DNA of 13,019 bases from Flavobacterium psychrophilum (lineage in GTDB: Bacteria; Bacteroidota; Bacteroidia; Flavobacteriales; Flavobacteriaceae), in the NCBI GenBank assembly GCA_945907225.1, contig CAMDSN010000021.1:1-13019 (forward strand), in the 5' to 3' direction. Positions 8,701 to 13,019 of this stretch are shown piece after piece. How positions within the stretch are numbered: position 1 is the stretch's first letter; every line of letters starts with the position of its first letter. A model generated the notes under the pieces. That model was not told the DNA's origin and did not search any database. It worked only from the letters and a program-made list of their open reading frames with translations. The position numbers and the translations under genes were made by a program.

Positions 8701-11700
8701 TCAACGGTGCCTATATGTCCAGTAAATCCTGGTGATGTAGTAACAGTAACATTCACTTCTTTCAATACGGAAGGGACATGGGATGGATTATATGTTTTTG
8801 ATGGAAATTCAATACTTTCTCCACAAATTCCAAGTGCTAATCCGGCAGGCAATGTGCCAGGAGGATTAGCTGGTTCCTACTGGGGGGATTTAACAGGTAA
8901 TTTACCTGGCCCTTTTACCTCAACAAGTAATGATGGCTGTTTGACCTTTAGATTTAGAAGCGACGGGTCTGGCTTTAGAGCAGGATGGGTTGCAAATGTT
9001 GTTTGTTCTCCTGGGCCAAACTGTTTAAAACCTACATTGCTAACTTCAACAAATATTACGGCTACTTCTGCATCTTTAGGATGGACAGAGTCGAATTCAG
9101 CAGTTACTCAGTGGGAAATCATTTATTTGCCTTTTGGTCAACCAGTGCCACTTCCTACAGCCACTGGAGTATTGGTTACGAGTAACCCCGTTGTGATTTC
9201 AGGACTTTTACCTGGAACACGCTATACCTTTTATGTTAGAGCAATATGTCCAACATCAGGGACCAGTGCATGGTCTGACGGGTCAAGTTTTACTACACTT
9301 ATTATAAATGATAGTTGCTCTGGAGCAATTTTTACGCCCGTTAATAGTACGTTAACTTGTAATCAAGTTGTTGCAGGAACAATTACTTCCGCTACTGCAT
9401 CAACACCAGCCCCTACAGCACCGTGTGTTGGTACTGCCGATGATGATGTTTGGTTTCAATTTATTGCTACTAACACTTATTTGAATATTTCTTTACTAGA
9501 TGTACAAGGACAAAATAATTTGAATTTTGGAGTTTATACTGGTCTATGCGGAACTCTTACTCAGGTTTTTTGTAGTGCAAATAACGCTCTTAGCGGTATC
9601 GCAAATGGATTGGTTTTGGGCCAAACTTATTATGTAAGAGTATATTCTAATGCATCTACGCCTCAAACTTCGTCATTTAATTTATGTATATCAACTCCAT
9701 CAACTTGTTCAAATGCTAATACTATTTGTAATTTATTAGGTGAAAATACGCCTAGCACCACAGGCGTGAGTAGTTTAGGAACGATTGGTTGTTTGTTTTC
9801 TTCCCCGAACCCTACTTTTTATACTTTAGAGGTTGGAACAAGTGGTCCAATTAACTTATTTTTAAGTCAAAATGCCTTGCCGAATGGTCAGGGTGTTGGT
9901 AGAGATATTGATTATGCAGCATGGGGACCTTTTAACAGTCAGGTAGAAGCATGTAATGTTGTTGGAAATCAAGCGCCTTATGCTGCGCCAGGAATTGGAG
10001 TTCCTGTAACTCAAACAACTGGTTGTAGTTTTAGTGCTGCAGCAACAGAAACACTAAATATAACTAATGCTCAAGCAGGCCAAGTATATATTATTTTAAT
10101 TACAAACTTTTCACAACAGCCCGGTTTTATTAATTTAGTTCAAACTAATATTGGGCAAGCTGGCGCGGGGACAGTAAATTGTTGTCCTGAAGCATTTTTT
10201 AGTTATTCCCCTTCAACATATTGTCAAACTCCAGGAAATCCTAATCCATTACCAATAATTGCCCCTGGGTCTTTAAGTGGTGTGTTTTCATCCCCTTTTA
10301 CCCCTGGACTTGTATTTGCTAACTCAACAACGGGTGCGATTGATTTATTAGCTTCAGCGCCAGGAAATTATGTTATAGTTAATACGCTTGCAGCTACTGC
10401 TTCATGTGATGAAAGACAAAGAACATACACTATTAATATTTCACAACCAACGAGCGCTACGATTAGTTATAATAGTGTAACATACTGTGAAAGTGATACC
10501 ACAGTTCAGCAAGTAACTCAAACAGGAACAACAGGAGGAAGCTATTCTGCAATTCCTAATGTAGGGCTTAGTATAAACCCAGTAAATGGAGAAATAAATC
10601 CTAACCTTAGTTCACCTGGAGTTTATTCAGTTGTATATGGTTTACCTGGATCTATTTGTACAATTGGGAACCCCTCAACTCAAGTTGAGATTATTGCGCT
10701 GCCTAATATTGCTCAACCAGCACCTGTAGTAACTTGTAATTCTTATACATTACCAAGTTTACCCGTTGGCGCATATTTCTCGCAAAGTGGCGGTGTTGGA
10801 CCAATAGATATTACTAACCCAATTACGACTAACCAAACCATCTACATATACGCTAGCGGGAATGGTTGCTTTAATGAAAAATCATTTAGCGTAACAATAA
10901 ATAATCTATCTGATCCAACCTATACAGTTGTTCAACCTACCTGTACATCCCCAACAGGATCAATTACAGTAACTTCACCTGTTGCGTCGGGAAGTCCCGC
11001 GCCTAACAATTTATTTATTTCTGAAGTTACAGATGCCGCTACCGGAGCATTAACTTACATAGAATTATATAATGGCACCGGAAGTCCTGTGAACCTTGAT
11101 AACTACAAACTGAGAACATTTAACAATGGTTCAGCTACTTTCAGTTCGGGTTGTGATAATATATTAACTGGTACTTTAAATAATAATGCTACATATGTAG
11201 TGAAAGTGAGTGCAGACCCAAATATTACGGGGATTGTTCCAAATCAGACATTTACAACTTGTCAAGGGATAAACTCGGATGATTGCATAAAATTAATGAC
11301 CTTAACAAATACAGTTATTGATTTGTGGGGAAGAACTGATGGAACAGCGTTTACACCTGCTAACCAGGCGGGATATACTTACAGAAGATTAAATACTGCT
11401 TCAGTCCCTAGTACAACTTGGAATGCAACAGATTGGACGGCTATAGATCCTGAAGAATATACTAACATTGGATCTTATTCTTTAAACACAACAAATTACG
11501 AATACAGTGTTGACAATTTACCGTTCCAAACATCTCCAACGTTTAATAATTTAGCCCCTGGTAATCACACGCTAATTGTAAAAGATTTAACAACTGGTTG
11601 CGTTTCGATAGCAGTAACTTTCGTTATTAATAATCCAATTATTCAGACACCAACCGTAACAGATTTTACCTATACTAGTCCAATTTGTCAAAATGCGACA

Positions 11701-13019
11701 ACAAATCTAACGCCAGTTCCAGCAACGGGCTTTACAACTGGTGGAACATATTCGGCTAATCCTTCAACAGGAATTAATATTAATTCTACAACTGGTGAAA
11801 TAAACTTATCAACTTCTTTGCCTGGAAACTATACCATAACGTACTCTGTTTTGTTTAATGCAGCACTATGTGTATCTGCAGGGTCTTCAACCTTCCCAAT
11901 TGTAATTAATTCTATTGTTGCTCCTGTAACCGGATTTAATTACAGCAGCCCTATTTGTCAAAATGCACAAGCTACTGTAAACCCAACATTAAATACCGGG
12001 TTTACATCGGGAGGGACATTTAGTTCAACTACCGGATTAACAATTGATGCTTCAACTGGTGTAATAAATTTAGTAACAAGTACGCCAGGAAATTATACAA
12101 TTACTTATGTATCTAATGCAAACGCGGCTACTTGTTTGGTTGCTGGAACAAATACGGCCAATATAGTTATTAGCCCAATAATCACTCCAGTAACCGGATT
12201 TAATTACAGCAGCCCTATTTGTCAAAATGCACAAGCTAGTATAAACCCAACATTAAATAACGGGTTTACATCGGGAGGGACATTTAGTTCAACTACCGGA
12301 TTAACAATTGATGCTTCAACTGGTGTAATAAATTTAGTAACAAGTACGCCAGGAAATTATACAATTACTTATGTGTCTAATGCTAACACGGCTACTTGTT
12401 TAGTTGCTGGAACAAATACGGCCAATATAGTTATTAGCCCAATAATCACTCCAGTAACCGGATTTAATTACACCAGCCCTATTTGTCAAAATGCACAAGC
12501 TAGTATAAACCCAACATTAAATACCGGGTTTACATCGGGTGGAACATTTAGTTCAACTGCTGGTTTGGTTATTAATGCTTCAACAGGGGTAATAAATCTG
12601 GCAGGAAGTACAACTGGAAATTATACCATAACCTATACTTTAAATGCAAATCCTTTAACGTGCTTAATTGCTGGGAATTTTACTTTTGACATAGAAATAA
12701 CTAATGTAATTAATCCAGTAACCGGATTTAATTACACCAGTCCTATTTGTCAAAATGCACAAGCTACTATAAACCCAACATTAAATGCCGGGTTTACATC
12801 GGGAGGGGCATTTAGTTCAACTACAGGATTAACAATTGATACTTCAACTGGTGTAATAAATTTAGCTTCAAGTGCTCCAGGAAATTATACAATTACTTAT
12901 GTGTCTAATGCAAACGCGGCTACTTGTTTAGTTGCTGGAACAAATACGGCTTCTATCAGTATTAGCGCTGAAGTCACTCCAGTAACGGGATTTTCTTACG
13001 TAAATACTATTTGTCAAAA
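5743..13019 (+). CDS. Giant secreted multidomain adhesin, 3' end outside window (at least 2,425 aa)
   Basis: One frame runs from ATG 5743 to the right edge with no stop. Order by residue: signal peptide 1-19 (MKKITSLLLFLFLSLNCYSQ, cut near S19/Q20); choice-of-anchor J-like sandwich about 22-211, ending in WFIDNVSI; Fn3 213-304; CUB 309-413; Fn3 420-517; CUB 523-627; Fn3 634-731; CUB 736-856; Fn3 863-961; CUB 967-1088; Fn3 1095-1186; PPC-like sandwich 1188-1319; Cys-rich 'wGPF/LITNF' sandwich 1322-1480; Ig-like modules 1482-1569, 1570-1652 and 1653-1723; SprB-type repeat 1724-1967 holding a lamin-tail-like domain (about 1755-1913); Ig-like repeats from 1971 to the edge. This build is typical of Bacteroidota surface proteins exported by the type IX system for adhesion or gliding. 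The expected C-terminal sorting domain is not in view, so the export route is inferred. Paired cysteines fit an extracellular location. The ligand is unknown. Confidence 0.93.
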   Translation, partial: MKKITSLLLFLFLSLNCYSQLALEGFENTTGPDASPLTNWTLGSGNWATFDNIGNDNLFPVRWGITNTVSTPVSVYQGTNAAFINRENVTAGVTSEEYLATPPVFIPANGVLNFYTRMLTSGNQGAIYQIKVSPATEEQTDPNPYILIQQWTEDQLIVPTSNFNIYTEKTVDLSAFAGQFVYVSFVKVYTQIDGSIGGDRWFIDNVSIDSACLSPTAVTASSPTPTSISLTWTNPNGPVNGWEIEAVLATGTPTGVANYTTPSFPYIVTGLLPNTAYKFYVRAICTNGISSPWSSVSNTVLTQIAPPICGGNLVDSGGIGSNYSNNENTSITVNPSTPGDLVTVTFTAFNTQAGSDILRIYDGTNTTFPLLATLSGTTIPPSYTATSVSGSLTFTFTSDATTNASGYAANITCGPPPSCRIPTSLTNNTVTTTTTVLNWIQPTNPDLSVASAWQVLALPCGSVPPTAGATGFVSANSNPFTLTGLTPATCYDIYVRAVCSGPTSSGWSTLPTTINTLLAPPACGGNFVDSGGLAANYPNNANETTTIPPVTPGDVVTITFTSFNTQAGLDILRIYDGPNTTFPLLATLSGTALPTSYTASSATGELTFVFTSNGATGAAGWVSNIACGPPPTCRKPITFNSGSVLSTSAVLNWIQPANPDTSVATSWHVLALPCGSAVPTASSTGFVTASTNPYTITGLLPLTCYDLYIRAACSLTSTSIWEGPISFTTQVAPPVCGGNFVDTGGTTASYAPDANSTITICPVNVGDVVTVTFTAFDTEDTFDGLYVYNGNSITAPQISSANPVGNINGPLTTAGAYWGDVIPEPFTSTSPNGCLTFNFRSDDIINNAGWIANVSCAPPPTCIAPTAITTTAGSITSSSVILNWTQPINPDGSTATAWQVLALPCGSPLPTATATGFVNASTNPFTLTGLNSITCYDIYIRAVCSQSDSSTWRVIKNITTQVAPPVCGGNFVDVGGPNADYANNSDSTVPICPVNPGDVVTVTFTSFNTEGTWDGLYVFDGNSILSPQIPSANPAGNVPGGLAGSYWGDLTGNLPGPFTSTSNDGCLTFRFRSDGSGFRAGWVANVVCSPGPNCLKPTLLTSTNITATSASLGWTESNSAVTQWEIIYLPFGQPVPLPTATGVLVTSNPVVISGLLPGTRYTFYVRAICPTSGTSAWSDGSSFTTLIINDSCSGAIFTPVNSTLTCNQVVAGTITSATASTPAPTAPCVGTADDDVWFQFIATNTYLNISLLDVQGQNNLNFGVYTGLCGTLTQVFCSANNALSGIANGLVLGQTYYVRVYSNASTPQTSSFNLCISTPSTCSNANTICNLLGENTPSTTGVSSLGTIGCLFSSPNPTFYTLEVGTSGPINLFLSQNALPNGQGVGRDIDYAAWGPFNSQVEACNVVGNQAPYAAPGIGVPVTQTTGCSFSAAATETLNITNAQAGQVYIILITNFSQQPGFINLVQTNIGQAGAGTVNCCPEAFFSYSPSTYCQTPGNPNPLPIIAPGSLSGVFSSPFTPGLVFANSTTGAIDLLASAPGNYVIVNTLAATASCDERQRTYTINISQPTSATISYNSVTYCESDTTVQQVTQTGTTGGSYSAIPNVGLSINPVNGEINPNLSSPGVYSVVYGLPGSICTIGNPSTQVEIIALPNIAQPAPVVTCNSYTLPSLPVGAYFSQSGGVGPIDITNPITTNQTIYIYASGNGCFNEKSFSVTINNLSDPTYTVVQPTCTSPTGSITVTSPVASGSPAPNNLFISEVTDAATGALTYIELYNGTGSPVNLDNYKLRTFNNGSATFSSGCDNILTGTLNNNATYVVKVSADPNITGIVPNQTFTTCQGINSDDCIKLMTLTNTVIDLWGRTDGTAFTPANQAGYTYRRLNTASVPSTTWNATDWTAIDPEEYTNIGSYSLNTTNYEYSVDNLPFQTSPTFNNLAPGNHTLIVKDLTTGCVSIAVTFVINNPIIQTPTVTDFTYTSPICQNATTNLTPVPATGFTTGGTYSANPSTGININSTTGEINLSTSLPGNYTITYSVLFNAALCVSAGSSTFPIVINSIVAPVTGFNYSSPICQNAQATVNPTLNTGFTSGGTFSSTTGLTIDASTGVINLVTSTPGNYTITYVSNANAATCLVAGTNTANIVISPIITPVTGFNYSSPICQNAQASINPTLNNGFTSGGTFSSTTGLTIDASTGVINLVTSTPGNYTITYVSNANTATCLVAGTNTANIVISPIITPVTGFNYTSPICQNAQASINPTLNTGFTSGGTFSSTAGLVINASTGVINLAGSTTGNYTITYTLNANPLTCLIAGNFTFDIEITNVINPVTGFNYTSPICQNAQATINPTLNAGFTSGGAFSSTTGLTIDTSTGVINLASSAPGNYTITYVSNANAATCLVAGTNTASISISAEVTPVTGFSYVNTICQ
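6379..9300 (+). repeat. Alternating Fn3-CUB protein repeat block, (Fn3-CUB)x4 + Fn3
   Basis: Within the adhesin, five fibronectin type III-like domains alternate with four CUB-like domains. Each Fn3 shows an L-x-W strand near its start and a Y-x-x-Y-V-R-A-x-C type strand near its end; each of the first four is followed by a short A-P-P linker into a CUB. CUBs begin C-G-G-N and carry D-x-L-x-(I/V)-(Y/F)-(D/N)-G and a late G-(Y/W)-x-(A/S)-N-(I/V)-x-C strand. CUB 1 and 2 are short (about 105 residues); CUB 3 and 4 are longer (about 121) and share an extra A-Y/S-Y-W-G-D segment. The middle three Fn3 units share A-W-Q/H-V-L-A-L-P-C-G-S. DNA identity between units is low, so these are old duplications. 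They probably form a rod that presents binding surfaces. The CUB label is by pattern only. Confidence 0.8.
9304..10182 (+). other. PPC-like domain followed by a Cys-rich 'wGPF' beta-sandwich domain in the adhesin
   Basis: Residues 1188-1319 look like a pre-peptidase C-terminal (PPC)-type sandwich: N-D-S-C-S-G-A-I at the start, D-D-D-V-W-F-Q-F at the core strand, V-Y-T-G-L-C-G-T-L and G-Q-T-Y-Y-V-R-V-Y later. Residues 1322-1480 form a second unit recurrent in flavobacterial surface proteins, recognised by D-I-D-Y-A-A-W-G-P-F, a late C-S-F-S, and Y-I-I-L-I-T-N-F-S. Both are extracellular beta modules with paired cysteines. Neither shows protease or glycosidase motifs; spacer or ligand-binding roles are inferred. 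Confidence 0.65.
10186..10911 (+). repeat. Diverged Ig-like 'YC' modules in the adhesin (three units)
   Basis: Residues 1482-1569 and 1570-1652 share a layout with the 88-residue repeats further on: a Y-x-x-x-x-(Y/I)-C near the start, a G-G or S-G turn, a (T/N)-G-(A/E)-I-(D/N) strand, P-G-x-Y, and a second Cys. The first is 88 residues, the same length as the later repeats. The third unit (1653-1723) is of a different type, with Y-T-L-P, G-A-Y-F and T-I-Y-I-Y. No DNA-level identity is obvious, so these are old relatives of the array at 11653-13019. Confidence 0.6.
10912..11643 (+). other. SprB-type repeat interrupted by a lamin-tail-like (LTD) domain
   Basis: Residues 1724-1750 carry the first half of a SprB-type repeat (Q-P-T-C-T-S-P-T-G-S-I-T-V-T-S-P). 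Residues 1918-1967 carry the second half (Y-E-Y-S-V-D-N, then F-N-N-L-A-P-G-N-H-T-L and a V-K-D-L-T-T-G-C turn, ending I-N-N-P). Between them about 160 residues (roughly 1755-1913) resemble a lamin-tail domain: N-L-F-I-S-E-V at the start, Y-I-E-L-Y-N-G-T, then V-N-L-D-N-Y-K-L, and a final Y-T-Y-R-R-L. The two outer halves would join into one normal-length repeat if the insert were removed. The frame is continuous, so this is a nested domain and not a break. Confidence 0.7.
11653..11922 (+). repeat. Diverged first unit of the 88-residue Ig-like repeat array
   Basis: This 270-bp (90-residue) unit, residues 1971-2060, aligns at protein level with the units after it: F-T-Y-T-S-P-I-C-Q-N-A near its start, G-G-T-Y-S, T-G-E-I-N-L, P-G-N-Y-T-I-T-Y and a second Cys. 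At DNA level it is clearly different from them and two codons longer, so it marks the edge of the homogenised part of the array. Confidence 0.75.
11923..13019 (+). repeat. 264-bp tandem repeats (88 aa Ig-like modules): four full units and the start of a fifth
   Basis: Units begin at 11923, 12187, 12451, 12715 and 12979, always exactly 264 bp apart. Each starts P-V-T-G-F-(N/S)-Y and, in the four full units, runs on with T/S-S-P-I-C-Q-N-A, with a conserved Cys at position 12 and a second near position 71, plausible disulfide partners in an Ig-like sandwich. By eye units 1 and 2 differ at only about 8 of 264 bases. Unit 3 matches unit 2 closely for about its first 100 bases and then diverges. 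Unit 4 returns to the unit 1/2 type over most of its length. The fifth unit, cut by the window edge, already departs after about 15 bases. Such arrays normally lengthen the stalk of a surface adhesin and vary in copy number by recombination. Confidence 0.93.

Noticed and set aside
8985..9185. A 66-codon plus-strand open frame within the adhesin.
   Set aside because: It is an alternate frame over the CUB 4 to Fn3 5 junction, whose main frame is fully conserved in pattern.
11923..13019. Regular repeats as a CRISPR array or mobile element.
   Set aside because: Units are 264 bp, contiguous with no spacers, and all in the reading frame as 88-residue modules; they are protein repeats.

Overview
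The window reads as AT-rich chromosomal DNA of a Bacteroidota bacterium, most likely a Flavobacteriales/Flavobacteriaceae member. The grounds are: start codons preceded by A/T-rich stretches without Shine-Dalgarno sites, two strong and one weaker match to the Bacteroidota -7 promoter box (TAnnTTTG), signal peptides ending in ...YSQ or ...NSQ, and a giant modular surface protein built from domains typical of type IX-secreted adhesins of this phylum. No tRNA, rRNA, CRISPR array, insertion sequence or origin was seen. No gap between genes exceeds 195 bases.

Left part (1-5547, all minus strand), in transcription order: hflX (ribosome-associated GTPase, 5547-4306), a small secreted SH3-like protein (4270-3962), an AlgI-like MBOAT O-acyltransferase (3903-2500), a membrane-anchored DHHW/AlgJ-AlgX-like SGNH protein (2496-1108) and a secreted GDSL/SGNH hydrolase-like protein (1118 running off the left edge). 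The last three are nearly contiguous or overlapping (3-nt gap, then 11-nt overlap). They form a plausible envelope or exopolysaccharide O-acetylation operon: MBOAT passes acetyl groups across the membrane, and one or both SGNH proteins transfer or remove them outside.

Middle (5548-5742): a 195-bp divergent intergenic region with one candidate promoter facing each way.

Right part (5743-13019, plus strand): one uninterrupted reading frame of at least 2,425 codons that leaves the window still open. It encodes a secreted multidomain adhesin: signal peptide, choice-of-anchor J-like sandwich, (Fn3-CUB)x4 plus a fifth Fn3, a PPC-like domain, a second Cys-rich 'wGPF' sandwich, Ig-like 'YC' modules, a SprB-type repeat that appears to be split by a lamin-tail-like domain, and an array of 88-residue Ig-like repeats. 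The last array is four exact 264-bp units plus the start of a fifth, some near-identical at DNA level and showing mosaic exchange. The C-terminus, where a type IX sorting domain would be expected, lies outside the window.

Nothing here is an obvious new defence or mobile system. The most unusual points are the domain nested inside another domain, the homogenised in-phase 264-bp repeats, and the doubled SGNH complement in the acetylation operon.
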